Positions 8,464 to 16,221 of a stretch of DNA of 57,909 nt are shown in pieces. A program made the position numbers and the translations under genes. Within the stretch, counting starts at the first letter, position 1. Every line of letters begins with the position of its first letter. The notes under the pieces were generated by a model, which ran no database searches, had not been told where the DNA came from, and saw only the letters and a program-made list of their open reading frames with translations. Source of the stretch: Adlercreutzia murintestinalis (GTDB lineage Bacteria; Actinomycetota; Coriobacteriia; Coriobacteriales; Eggerthellaceae). Location of the stretch: NCBI RefSeq assembly GCF_943192905.1, contig NZ_CALPCC010000015.1:1-57909 (forward strand), given 5' to 3'.

Positions 8464-9885
8464 ATGTTAGAGAATCTCTCTTCTCGGCTCCAAGGCATCT
8501 TCAGCGGTCTGCGCTCGAAAGGGCGCCTCACCGAAGAGGATATCGACGTTGCGATGCGCGAGATTCGCATGGCGTTGCTTGAGGCCGACGTCAATTTCAA
8601 GGTCGTGAAGGCGTTCGTCGCGCGCACGAAGGAACGCTGCCTGGACAGCGAGGTGCTCGACTCGCTGACGCCTGCGCAAAATGTCACGAAGATCGTGCTC
8701 GATGAGTTGACCGAGCTGCTCGGCCGCAGCGATTCGAAGCTGGTGCTCGGCAGTCGTATCCCGAACGTCATCATGCTGGTCGGATTGCAGGGCTCGGGCA
8801 AGACTACGGCGGCGGCTAAGCTGGCATACCGCTTGAAGCAGGAAGGGCATGCGCCGCTTTTGGCGGCATGCGACGTGTATCGCCCGGCTGCGGCCGACCA
8901 GCTGCAAACGCTCGGTGGCGAGATCGGCGTACGAGTCTTTCGCGGTGATGGGAAGGATCCGGTCGGCATTGCCCGCGAGAGCATCCAAGACGCGATCGAC
9001 AACTTGCGCGATGTGGTCATCGTTGACACAGCAGGGCGCTTGCATGTGGATGAGGCCATGATGGATGAAGCGGCTGCCATCAAAGAGGCGGTCAAGCCCG
9101 ATCAGATTCTCATGGTGGTCGATGCCATGACCGGTCAGGATGTCGTGGGCGTGGTGGAGGCGTTTGCCGAGAGGGTGGACTTCGACGGTGTCATCATGTC
9201 CAAGATGGATGGCGACGCGCGCGGCGGCGGTGCGCTGTCGGTGCGCGAGGTGACCGGTAAGCCCATCAAGTTCATCAGCGCCGGTGAGAAGCCGGATGCC
9301 CTCGAAGAGTTCCACCCCGATCGCATGGCCAAACGCATCCTCGGTATGGGAGACGTGGTCAGCCTCATCGAGAGCGCCATGCGCGTGCAACAGGAAGAGG
9401 AAGAGGCCGAGGCGGCCGAAGCGCTCGCGCGCGGCACCATCACGCTGAACGACTTCATCACCATGAACCGCCAAATACGCAAGATGGGCGGTATCGGCAA
9501 GCTGATCAGCGCCTTGCCCGGTGGCGACAAGATGCTCGGCGAGGGGCAGATCAACGAAGGGGCGCTCGACCATATGGAGGTCATCATCAACTCCATGACC
9601 AAGGAAGAGCGCGTGCATCCCGAGGTTCTGAACGCGGGGCGTCGCGCGCGCATCGCGGCGGGTGCGGGCGTCACCGTGACGGACGTGAACACGCTCATGC
9701 GCCAGTACAACGAGACGCGCAAGATGGTGAAGAAGATGACCGCGAATTTCTCCCAGCCGTCAAAGCGCGGCAAGAAAGGGAAGAAGGGCAAGAAGGCCGG
9801 TCGTAGACGCGGATTAGGCATTCCCGGTCTGGACGGGCTTTCCATGTCTGATCTGCGCAATCTGTCGAACCTAATGGGGGAGTAG
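8464..9885 (+). CDS. ffh: Signal recognition particle protein Ffh
   Basis: SRP54 homologue that binds signal peptides and 4.5S RNA and delivers membrane proteins to FtsY. The 473-residue product has an N domain, a GTPase domain (GLQGSGKTTAAAKLA, DTAGRLHVD, SKMDGDARGGGALS) and a Met-rich M domain from about 300 (RQIRKMGGIGKLISALPG). A basic KKGKK-type stretch precedes the conserved C-terminal GIPGLDG segment. No SRP RNA gene was found next to it. The base run GGGGGAG before its TAG could serve as a Shine-Dalgarno for the next ORF, which continues in the same frame after the stop. Confidence 0.97.
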   Translation: MLENLSSRLQGIFSGLRSKGRLTEEDIDVAMREIRMALLEADVNFKVVKAFVARTKERCLDSEVLDSLTPAQNVTKIVLDELTELLGRSDSKLVLGSRIPNVIMLVGLQGSGKTTAAAKLAYRLKQEGHAPLLAACDVYRPAAADQLQTLGGEIGVRVFRGDGKDPVGIARESIQDAIDNLRDVVIVDTAGRLHVDEAMMDEAAAIKEAVKPDQILMVVDAMTGQDVVGVVEAFAERVDFDGVIMSKMDGDARGGGALSVREVTGKPIKFISAGEKPDALEEFHPDRMAKRILGMGDVVSLIESAMRVQQEEEEAEAAEALARGTITLNDFITMNRQIRKMGGIGKLISALPGGDKMLGEGQINEGALDHMEVIINSMTKEERVHPEVLNAGRRARIAAGAGVTVTDVNTLMRQYNETRKMVKKMTANFSQPSKRGKKGKKGKKAGRRRGLGIPGLDGLSMSDLRNLSNLMGE

Positions 9886-9888
9886 CTT

Positions 9889-12513
9889 ATCAAAGATCGT
9901 CAAGCTATCATCTCTTATGTATGGTGTTTTTGGTTTGCGATTCTTTTTGGAACGCCCTTCTTTCTAGAGCAACTTCATGTACCGCCTGCTGCATCGCGAT
10001 TGTTCCCTGTTTTAGCTTGCGGACTAATCGTTGGTACTCTTGTGGGGCAGTTTCTGGTATCGCGAACACCGGAGACGCATCGCCGCCGAGGTCTTTTCGG
10101 TTTGATGGTGTTCGGAATTGTATGTACGACTTTGCTGGTGCTCGCTGATTGGCTCAGTATGCCGCTGGCTTTGAGCGATGGAGTGGAGTACGGTGCCGGT
10201 TCGCTTTGGCATCGCTTGTGGGCTCTGGTGCCCCATCATGAAACTGCGAAATCTCTTCTTGCGCTGTTAGCATCCTTGCTCTGTGCTTGCTCGGGGGTGC
10301 TATTCGCTGAAAGCAGTTCTGCAAGGGGAAATGAAACCCGCTATCCTTCGTGGTCCTTCTTTATGGTGACGCTCTTTTTCGGTTTCGCGCACGCATCGAT
10401 CATGGCAGCCATTGTAGGACTTGGAGGCGGTCAAAAGGACTGGGTGGATACGCATCCCATTTCTTTTTGGTTTATTCCCGTGCTCGTCTATGTCTTGTTT
10501 GCGATAGCCCTGATTCGTCGTGTCGATGCATTTCGTAGTGGTTTGGTTGCCTTTGGCGTTGGCATGCTTATTCAGAATGGGCTTTCTCGCATCTATGATA
10601 TATATGCTCCCAGTACATTTTCTTTTCATGCGATCATGGGTTCATTTGCTTGTTTAGCGTTCGGTGTGTTCGTGATCTGCGAGATGATCGCAACGAGACG
10701 CCAAAGACGATCTCAGCCTGATACGTCAAGTCAAGATGAGTGGTGCTGCCAAGCATTGCAGCTGTGCAACGAAGCATCATTGACTGATCGAGAACGATCG
10801 GCAGTTATGTTTCTCTTGGAGGGAAAGTCATCGCAAGCGACGGCAGCCGAAATGAATGTCAGCGCGTCGACGGTAAGAACGTATCTACAGCGTGCATATA
10901 GAAAGCTCAAGATCAGCAATTCGACAGAACTTCATGCGTTGCTGAATTCTCATCAAGATTCTTTAGGTGAAAAGAAAAACGAGGGAGACGCTGAAAGAAC
11001 GATTTGCACGGATGAGGTACAACCTTCTTACGCAGAAAACGATCGGCTTGCCCAGGGAATGGTATTTGGGTCAAAGGGCATACCCACAATGCTGCCGGTA
11101 GCATCTTTTGGAGCAAGTGCCTACTTACTTGCTACTCTTTTCCTGCCAGGTATCATCAGTGCAGGAGGATGGGGCACGGGTAGCGAAATGGTTTTTGGCG
11201 GTGGTTATGCTTTTGTGGCATGGTCGGCAATGGTTCTCTTCTGCGCATCTCCAAGCAGAAAACCTGTGCGCAGTAGATGCTCCTTGTTCACAAGATTGCT
11301 TCCAGCTATTGCCGGGATCCTTCTCCTTGGATCCTTGTTCGTACTCTTCGCTTCCGAAATAAAGCTGGCACGTGACGGGAGCTCATCAGATATACAGCTT
11401 TTTATTTCATCGTTTATCTTCGTCTGGTCGTTATCCTCAGTACTGTTTGTTGCTGCAACAAGAGGTTCTTTCGATGTTGCGAAGCCTTGTTCATACGCTC
11501 TTTCGATGCTTTGTGCGCTCTTTCTTGCGCTGTTTTCGAGCTGGAAAGAGCCGATACTGTATCTCTCGGTCTTTGTTGCTTCGGTCGTTCTCATTGCAAT
11601 GATTGCGTATATATCTGCATACCGCTATACAGCATCGGAATCTACGCAAAACCATGCTGTTCTAAAGCGAAGAGATAGTAGGTTAGCGTTCGGATTCGCG
11701 ATTCCGCTTCTCATTGGATTCGCATGTGAAGAGTCATGGCGTGCTCTGAGTGGTCCGTCTGCCTTTGATTTGCTCATCCCGCCACTACTGCTCGTCTGCG
11801 TTCTGTGCGCCTCTTTTCTTTTCAGGAGGACAGATAAACGCTCGCAAAAGATACTCCTAGCGCTTTTAGGCGTAGGAGCGCTCTGCTCTTTTATTCCCGG
11901 CATCAGCACGAATCCATTGCTGTGTGCAACATGTTCGCTTTGCGTTTGGTCTTTTATGGAACTCAAGAATTGCGGTGTGCTCGATCGGGCCTATTTCATA
12001 GCGAACATGGTGTGTCTTGGTGCTATAGGGGTGATCGGAGCAATGGGGATGAATTCCTATTACGATCATCTGATGCTCAATGAGGTTGCAATGCAACCAT
12101 TTGCGAGTAAAGAGCAAGTAGAGCTGGCAGGAATTGTATTCATGGTTTTTATGGAAGCAGCTCTATGCATATCTGTCATCATTTTCTCAAGACACATGAA
12201 CAGGGTGCTATTCCAGAATCAATTTCAAAATCTTGTCGATTCTGAAGTGGCAACAGTGCCGACCCGTGAACGTATTCGTGCGTACTTGAGAAGCAGAGGG
12301 CTCAATGAAACTCAAGCTTCGATACTTCTTGGGATTATAGAAGGACAAACATCCTCAGAGATCGAAGCATCTTTGCATTATTCAAAGGGGACCGTCAAAT
12401 CATCGAGGGCCATAGGATATCGCCTTCTCAGTATTAAGAGCAAACATGAGTTAATCGAAACTGTCGCATGTGGTATTGGGATAGATATGAAACAGGGAGG
12501 ATTTCCTCTTTGA
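9889..12513 (+). CDS. Fused double membrane-spanning LuxR-type regulator
   Basis: One uninterrupted frame encodes two membrane-plus-LuxR units in series. Unit 1 has about eight hydrophobic segments and a LuxR helix-turn-helix (LTDRERSAVMFLLEG through STVRTYLQRAYRKL, near bases 10780-10935). A polar linker follows, then unit 2 with about twelve hydrophobic segments and a second LuxR helix-turn-helix at the C-terminus (GTVKSSRAIGYRLLSIKSK, near 12272-12480). The frame opens right after the ffh stop. The first canonical start is TTG 10000, which would cut off a probable first membrane helix. An ATC at 9889 sits 6 bases after GGGGGAG, so a non-standard start is used here as a hypothesis. Single-unit membrane LuxR proteins are common in Eggerthellaceae; the ligand and targets are unknown. 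Base composition is AT-richer than the flanks. Confidence 0.75.
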   Translation: MKDRQAIISYVWCFWFAILFGTPFFLEQLHVPPAASRLFPVLACGLIVGTLVGQFLVSRTPETHRRRGLFGLMVFGIVCTTLLVLADWLSMPLALSDGVEYGAGSLWHRLWALVPHHETAKSLLALLASLLCACSGVLFAESSSARGNETRYPSWSFFMVTLFFGFAHASIMAAIVGLGGGQKDWVDTHPISFWFIPVLVYVLFAIALIRRVDAFRSGLVAFGVGMLIQNGLSRIYDIYAPSTFSFHAIMGSFACLAFGVFVICEMIATRRQRRSQPDTSSQDEWCCQALQLCNEASLTDRERSAVMFLLEGKSSQATAAEMNVSASTVRTYLQRAYRKLKISNSTELHALLNSHQDSLGEKKNEGDAERTICTDEVQPSYAENDRLAQGMVFGSKGIPTMLPVASFGASAYLLATLFLPGIISAGGWGTGSEMVFGGGYAFVAWSAMVLFCASPSRKPVRSRCSLFTRLLPAIAGILLLGSLFVLFASEIKLARDGSSSDIQLFISSFIFVWSLSSVLFVAATRGSFDVAKPCSYALSMLCALFLALFSSWKEPILYLSVFVASVVLIAMIAYISAYRYTASESTQNHAVLKRRDSRLAFGFAIPLLIGFACEESWRALSGPSAFDLLIPPLLLVCVLCASFLFRRTDKRSQKILLALLGVGALCSFIPGISTNPLLCATCSLCVWSFMELKNCGVLDRAYFIANMVCLGAIGVIGAMGMNSYYDHLMLNEVAMQPFASKEQVELAGIVFMVFMEAALCISVIIFSRHMNRVLFQNQFQNLVDSEVATVPTRERIRAYLRSRGLNETQASILLGIIEGQTSSEIEASLHYSKGTVKSSRAIGYRLLSIKSKHELIETVACGIGIDMKQGGFPL

Positions 12514-12566
12514 TCTATCGGTGATCACCTTGTAGACAGTCAGTACAGCATTCTTCATACCCCTTG

Positions 12567-12752
12567 ATGACATATATGAGCGGGCCATTCGTCTACTCTT
12601 TCATTCGGGATCCCGCAGAATACAATCATCTCGAAAGGGGAAAAGATGTTCGCTCACAGGATGGGCAAACTCACAACCTGGAAGCGTTTGGGGAGTATGG
12701 AGCCCCGACAGTGCAGGAAGATACACGTCCATTAATGGAGGGTAAAGGCTAA
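12567..12752 (+). CDS. Small hypothetical ORF, unsure
   Basis: A 61-codon frame (ATG 12567; a further ATG at 12576) with an acidic, Gly/Glu-rich C-terminus (PTVQEDTRPLMEGKG) and no Cys. It resembles no family I recognise and has no Shine-Dalgarno. Its stop is 8 bases before a strong intrinsic terminator, which favours a real short transcript. An overlapping frame at 12646-12735 has a much better ribosome-binding site, and the two are alternatives. Confidence 0.3.
   Translation: MTYMSGPFVYSFIRDPAEYNHLERGKDVRSQDGQTHNLEAFGEYGAPTVQEDTRPLMEGKG
12621..12626 (+). promoter_or_regulatory. Possible -10 element of the leader region
   Basis: TACAAT with only a weak -35 match (CTTTCA at 12598-12603, 17-base spacer). 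If used, transcription would begin about a dozen bases before the ATG at 12646. This is the only reasonable promoter seen between the double LuxR gene and the 12812 gene. Confidence 0.25.
12646..12735 (+). CDS. Possible 29-residue leader peptide
   Basis: ATG 12646 follows AAAGGGG with a 5-base gap and opens a 29-codon frame whose product is basic and contains two Trp/Cys-type residues only (one Trp, one Cys). It overlaps the 12567 frame. A terminator hairpin begins 26 bases after its stop, and the next gene begins 22 bases after that hairpin. This layout would suit a leader-peptide attenuator, but no run of regulatory codons is evident. Confidence 0.25.
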   Translation: MFAHRMGKLTTWKRLGSMEPRQCRKIHVH

Positions 12753-12760
12753 TCATGATG

Positions 12761-12790
12761 GAGGGCAGGGATTACTCCTGCCCTCTTTTT
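12761..12790 (+). terminator. Intrinsic terminator
   Basis: GAGGGCAGG / CCTGCCCTC, a perfect 9-bp stem with a 7-base loop, followed directly by TTTTT. It lies only 21 bases before the ATG at 12812, leaving no room for a separate promoter there. It therefore either ends the upstream transcript with read-through or acts as an attenuator. Confidence 0.85.
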
Positions 12791-12811
12791 CTGGTATGAA
12801 AAGGTAATGAT

Positions 12812-13462
12812 ATGAAGGAACTCAAAAGCGGCTTTGCGCTGAGAGAGGCGATTGCGCTCCTATTGGTAATGGGTACATTGCTCATAGGAATCTACTTGTC
12901 TCTCCCTTCGGAAGAGAATGATGAGAATAGAGAGCCGTTCGCTGTTTTGTTTGAGAATATGCAAGGAGATACGGTTGATGTATACCGTTCCAAAAACGAT
13001 AGAGTAAGTTTTGAGGGGGCATTTCGAATCTCTGTTGTTGAGAGCGCTTTATATGACCATGCCAAAGATGCAGGCATTGCTGCTGAAGATATTTCCCTTC
13101 CCGCGCCACCGAATCATGAGTCAGATTACATGTTTCTTATCTGCTCGATCGAATTAGAGAATATCGATGCACACGCTCTGGATAATACCATTATTGAGAA
13201 TCCTTTTCTTTTCGATGACATAGTATCCCTCGATGCGAACATCGGTGACGTTTGGTATTTTGACGGTCCTACGGAGTCTGCTGGCCCCAAGGATGGACTT
13301 CGCTTCAGTCTGGACTCTGGGCAAAGGAGAATTTTCAATATCGGTTGGTATGTACCTGCCGAGATGTATTCGCCAGCCTTGCGTATAAAAAGCGTCATTC
13401 TTGATGGAGAGAGGGGCGACGCGAGAATGCTTCTTACTGCCGATGATAGAAGGAGCTGCTAA
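12812..13462 (+). CDS. Membrane-anchored protein of unknown function
   Basis: 216 residues. The N-terminus is short and basic, followed by one hydrophobic helix (about 13-31, EAIALLLVMGTLLIGIYLSL) without a lipobox Cys. An acidic extracytoplasmic domain of about 180 residues follows. The pattern MFLICSIELEN resembles beta-sandwich domains of DUF4352-like surface proteins, but no family can be assigned. It shares the AT-rich composition of the double LuxR gene and lies in the same island, so a link to that regulator's signal or regulon is plausible but unproven. A GAAAAGG sequence precedes the ATG. Confidence 0.75.
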   Translation: MKELKSGFALREAIALLLVMGTLLIGIYLSLPSEENDENREPFAVLFENMQGDTVDVYRSKNDRVSFEGAFRISVVESALYDHAKDAGIAAEDISLPAPPNHESDYMFLICSIELENIDAHALDNTIIENPFLFDDIVSLDANIGDVWYFDGPTESAGPKDGLRFSLDSGQRRIFNIGWYVPAEMYSPALRIKSVILDGERGDARMLLTADDRRSC

Positions 13463-13594
13463 TTTACCTATTGGGTATCTGCAAGCGCTTTTGGGTGGGC
13501 ATCTTGACTATTTATTGATTGGCTCACCCTTCTACGTTTATGCCATATGTCTGGTCGATGGTTACTGAGAGAAGAAATGGGTATTTAGTACAGG

Positions 13595-13603
13595 TGATAG
13601 AAT
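13595..13603 (+). promoter_or_regulatory. Extended -10 promoter of the rpsP operon
   Basis: TG-A-TAGAAT (13595-13603), an extended -10 element without a good -35. It would give a leader of roughly 110 bases before rpsP that contains the hairpin at 13662-13690. Confidence 0.45.
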
Positions 13604-13661
13604 ATTGCTCCTAGCAGCATCATGTTTAGAGCTTCTTATGGTTGTGGCTTGCAAGTCAGGC

Positions 13662-13697
13662 TCAGCAGGGATAACATGTTCAACTGCTGATTTTTCT
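13662..13697 (+). terminator. Terminator or attenuator in rpsP leader
   Basis: TCAGCAG (13662-13668) pairs with CTGCTGA (13684-13690) across a 15-base loop, followed by TTTTTCTT. It lies after the candidate promoter and 25 bases before the rpsP start. An upstream AGCAG at 13613-13617 could compete for CTGCT, giving an alternative fold. It may simply end transcripts from the island. Confidence 0.5.
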
Positions 13698-13721
13698 TAA
13701 AGGACAAGAAAGGTACCATCC

Positions 13722-13964
13722 ATGGTTAAGATCCGCCTTGCGCGTCATGGCGCGAAGAAACGCCCTTACTACCGCATCGTCATCGCTGATGGGCGCTGCC
13801 CGCGTGACGGCAAGTTCATCGACGAGGTCGGTCGCTATAATCCGTGCAGCGAACCGAAGCTGATCAAGTTCGATTTTGAGAAGGTTGACGAGTGGCTGGC
13901 AAAGGGTGCTCGTCCCACCGATACCGTTGAGCGTCTTTTGAAGCAGGCGCGCGAGGAAGCCTAA
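13722..13964 (+). CDS. rpsP: Ribosomal protein bS16
   Basis: An 80-residue small-subunit ribosomal protein that helps assemble the 30S body. It starts [20 protein letters not shown], the hallmark of bS16, with the conserved [14 protein letters not shown] block. AGAAAGG sits before the ATG. It heads the operon rpsP-khpA-rimM-trmD-lepB. The 259 bases before it hold an extended -10 promoter and a terminator-like hairpin. In most relatives this gene follows ffh closely, and here the accessory island intervenes. Confidence 0.97.
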   Translation: MVKIRLARHGAKKRPYYRIVIADGRCPRDGKFIDEVGRYNPCSEPKLIKFDFEKVDEWLAKGARPTDTVERLLKQAREEA

Positions 13965-13967
13965 GCG

Positions 13968-14225
13968 ATGCCTGAGATCGAGCAGAATCTTGCGGATCTG
14001 GTAGAGACCATCGTCGTTCCCATCGTGGAGGACCCTGATGGGGTGGAGATAACCTCCACTGTTGAGGACAACGATAACATCCTGATCGAGATACGCGTCA
14101 ACCCCGACGATGCTGGCAAGGTGATCGGCCGTCAGGGGCGTATCATCAAAGCGTTGCGCACTCTGACGCGAGCAGCTGCATCGCGGTGCGATCGCACGGT
14201 GGATGTGGAGTTGATCGACGAGTGA
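13968..14225 (+). CDS. khpA: KH-domain RNA-binding protein KhpA
   Basis: An 85-residue single KH-domain protein with the GxxG loop in AGKVIGRQGRIIKALRTL (about residues 47-63). In Gram-positive bacteria KhpA pairs with KhpB (Jag) to bind RNA and influence cell elongation and division. It is regularly placed between rpsP and rimM. The start is 3 bases after rpsP, and its TGA overlaps the GTG of rimM. No khpB is in the window. Confidence 0.93.
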   Translation: MPEIEQNLADLVETIVVPIVEDPDGVEITSTVEDNDNILIEIRVNPDDAGKVIGRQGRIIKALRTLTRAAASRCDRTVDVELIDE

Positions 14226-14755
14226 GTCCGTGGCTGGATATCGCCACGCTTGAAAAGATGAAGCACGCAGATGGCAGGTTCGTGGCCGTATCGGCTGCGA
14301 ACCTGCCATTTCTTTTGTGCTCGGGCATGCAGGTGCACCTTGTGCCGCCGCGCATCGATGTGCCTCGGCAGCTCACAGTGGCATCCGTTACCGAAGAGCG
14401 CGCATCGTCTGCGGTCATCAGCTTCGTTGAGGCGCTCAGCGCCGATCAGGCGCAAGAGCTGGTGGGCTGCCATTGCGTTGTTGCGCGCCAGAGCGTGGAA
14501 GATGAGGTGGGCGATGCTGTGAGGATGTGCAGTGCGCTGAGCGCAGGCCTTCAAGGCTGGATGGTCTACGATGAGCACGCTGGTCGTATCGGGCAGATCC
14601 TGGATTTCGTGGAGCATCCCACTCAGATCACGCTGAGCGTGGACACGCTTGCAGGGCCGAAGCTGGTGCCATTGGTAGACGAGCTGGTCGTATCGTTCGA
14701 CGAGGATGCGCGTGTGATCACCATGCGCCTCCCAGCGGGACTTCTGGAGGTATGA
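14222..14755 (+). CDS. rimM: Ribosome maturation factor RimM, N-terminally divergent
   Basis: Binds bS19 and assists 30S head maturation. The 177-residue product is assigned by position (khpA-rimM-trmD) and by the PRC-barrel-like C-terminal half (GWMVYDEHAGRIGQILDFVE through VPLVDELVVSFDEDARVITM). The N-terminal half keeps the middle strands (LLCSGMQVHLVPP, QELVGCHCVVARQSV) but lacks the usual opening block with the Gly-Arg-Ile and His-Gly-Leu-x-Gly-Glu residues. GTG 14222 overlaps the khpA stop and is preferred over the upstream GTG 14186, which lies inside khpA. Confidence 0.8.
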   Translation: MSPWLDIATLEKMKHADGRFVAVSAANLPFLLCSGMQVHLVPPRIDVPRQLTVASVTEERASSAVISFVEALSADQAQELVGCHCVVARQSVEDEVGDAVRMCSALSAGLQGWMVYDEHAGRIGQILDFVEHPTQITLSVDTLAGPKLVPLVDELVVSFDEDARVITMRLPAGLLEV

Positions 14756-14758
14756 GCT

Positions 14759-15568
14759 GTGCTCGTGCAAACGCTTTCCACCTTCCCGCGCATGTTCGAT
14801 TCCACCATGGGAGAATCCATGATGAAGCGCGCACAGGAAAAGGGCATCTTGGCGTTCGAGGCGTTCGATCTGCGTGAGTGGACCTACGATCGCCATCGCA
14901 CCACCGACGACTACCCATACGGGGGCGGCGATGGGCTGCTGATGAAATGCGAGCCCATCTTCGAGGCGGTGGAGGATATCCTCGGCATGAACGCCGCATC
15001 TGAGCCGACCACGCGCGTCATCTTTTTGAGTCCGGCCGGTCGACGCTTCGATGACACGTATGCGCGTGAGCTCTCCACCTGCGAGCGCATGCTGTTCGTC
15101 TGCGGGCATTACGAGGGCATGGATGAGCGCGTCTATACGCTTGCGACCGACGTGGTGTCGCTCGGGGATTACGTGCTGACCAGCGGCGAGCTTGCCGCCA
15201 TGGTGGTGATCGACGCGGTGGTGCGCAAGCTGCCGGGCGTGCTCGGTGCGGCCTGCGGCGCCGATGATGAATCGTACGCGCACGGGCTTCTGGAATACCC
15301 TCAGTACACGCGGCCCGCTACGTTTCGCGATATGGAGGTGCCGGAGGTGCTCCTATCGGGCCATCATGCCAATATCGAAGCATGGCGGCGCCAGCAAAGC
15401 CTCGCGCGTACCTTCGTGCTGCGTCCCGATCTGATAGAGCGTGCCCGACAGGCCGGTGCGCTTTCCTCCGATGACCTGCAATATCTGGATTCTTTGGAAG
15501 GTGTGCCCGAAGAAGCCTTGAAGAGCGCTATCATGTTCCCTCACGCGAAAAACCCGAACGAGGTATGA
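14759..15568 (+). CDS. trmD: tRNA (guanine-37-N1)-methyltransferase
   Basis: Methylates G37 of tRNAs reading CNN codons, using S-adenosylmethionine, to prevent frameshifting. The 269-residue product has the deeply knotted SPOUT fold motifs: YPYGGGDGLLMKCEPI, FLSPAGRRFDD, CGHYEGMDERV and SLGDYVLTSGELA, which includes the catalytic Asp region. GTG start 3 bases after rimM. Its stop overlaps the ATG of lepB. Unlike the classic rpsP-rimM-trmD-rplS operon, rplS is about 9.6 kb away. Confidence 0.97.
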   Translation: MLVQTLSTFPRMFDSTMGESMMKRAQEKGILAFEAFDLREWTYDRHRTTDDYPYGGGDGLLMKCEPIFEAVEDILGMNAASEPTTRVIFLSPAGRRFDDTYARELSTCERMLFVCGHYEGMDERVYTLATDVVSLGDYVLTSGELAAMVVIDAVVRKLPGVLGAACGADDESYAHGLLEYPQYTRPATFRDMEVPEVLLSGHHANIEAWRRQQSLARTFVLRPDLIERARQAGALSSDDLQYLDSLEGVPEEALKSAIMFPHAKNPNEV

Positions 15569-16176
15569 CAGCAGGCATGATGGACGAGAGAAGACTGACC
15601 GATATGTATGCAGGAGAACACGCCGAGCCAAAACGCTCTCATACGGGCCGAACGCTCCTGTCGATCCTTGGCATGGTGGTGCTCATCGTGGCGCTCTCGT
15701 GGGGTTTGCGCACCTTCGTCTTTCAAGCGTACGAGATACCGTCAGGCTCGATGGAAGAGACGATCATGACCGGTGATATGGTCTTTTCTGAGAAGCTGAG
15801 CTATTACGCAGGTACGCCGGCTCAAGGCGACATCATCACCTTTGCTGACCCAGAGATTGCCTCACGTACCCTCATCAAACGGGTGATCGCTACCGAGGGG
15901 CAAACCGTTGATCTGCGCGATGGTAATGTGTACGTTGATGGGGTGAAGCTCACCGAGCCCTATACCGACGGCAAGCCGTCCTACCCGCTGACAACGGCGT
16001 ATGGCACCTCAATCACGTATCCCTACACCGTTCCCGCTGGTGAGGTATGGGTGATGGGCGATAATCGTACCAATTCGCAGGACTCCCGCTATTTCGGATC
16101 CATCCCGGTGGACTCGGTGACGGGAAGAGCCGTGCTGAAGTATTGGCCTTTGAGCAGCTTCGGGCTGCTGGAATAA
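15565..16176 (+). CDS. lepB: Signal peptidase I
   Basis: Membrane serine protease that removes signal peptides from Sec and Tat exported proteins. The 203-residue product has one transmembrane helix (about 33-52) and the box B motif PSGSMEETI with catalytic Ser62. Catalytic Lys105 lies in LIKRVIATEG, and the MGDNRTNSQDSRYFG block follows. Start ATG 15565 overlaps the trmD stop; ATG 15577 or 15580 are possible alternatives. It ends 45 bases before glyQ, which has its own strong GAGGAG site. Confidence 0.96.
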   Translation: MTAGMMDERRLTDMYAGEHAEPKRSHTGRTLLSILGMVVLIVALSWGLRTFVFQAYEIPSGSMEETIMTGDMVFSEKLSYYAGTPAQGDIITFADPEIASRTLIKRVIATEGQTVDLRDGNVYVDGVKLTEPYTDGKPSYPLTTAYGTSITYPYTVPAGEVWVMGDNRTNSQDSRYFGSIPVDSVTGRAVLKYWPLSSFGLLE

Positions 16177-16221
16177 GCGCAGCCACAGCGCACGATGTGG
16201 CCTTTCTGAGGAGATGTGTCT

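Noticed and set aside
8461-9990. SRP (4.5S) RNA gene next to ffh
   Set aside because: No GGAAG-type tetraloop hairpin or suitable non-coding space was found.
13481-13540. Terminator after the 12812 gene
   Set aside because: A GGGTGGGC / GCTCACCC pairing exists, but with a mismatch, a long loop and no clean T-run.
16177-16221. T-box leader before glyQ
   Set aside because: Only 45 bases and no specifier loop, T-box core or terminator.
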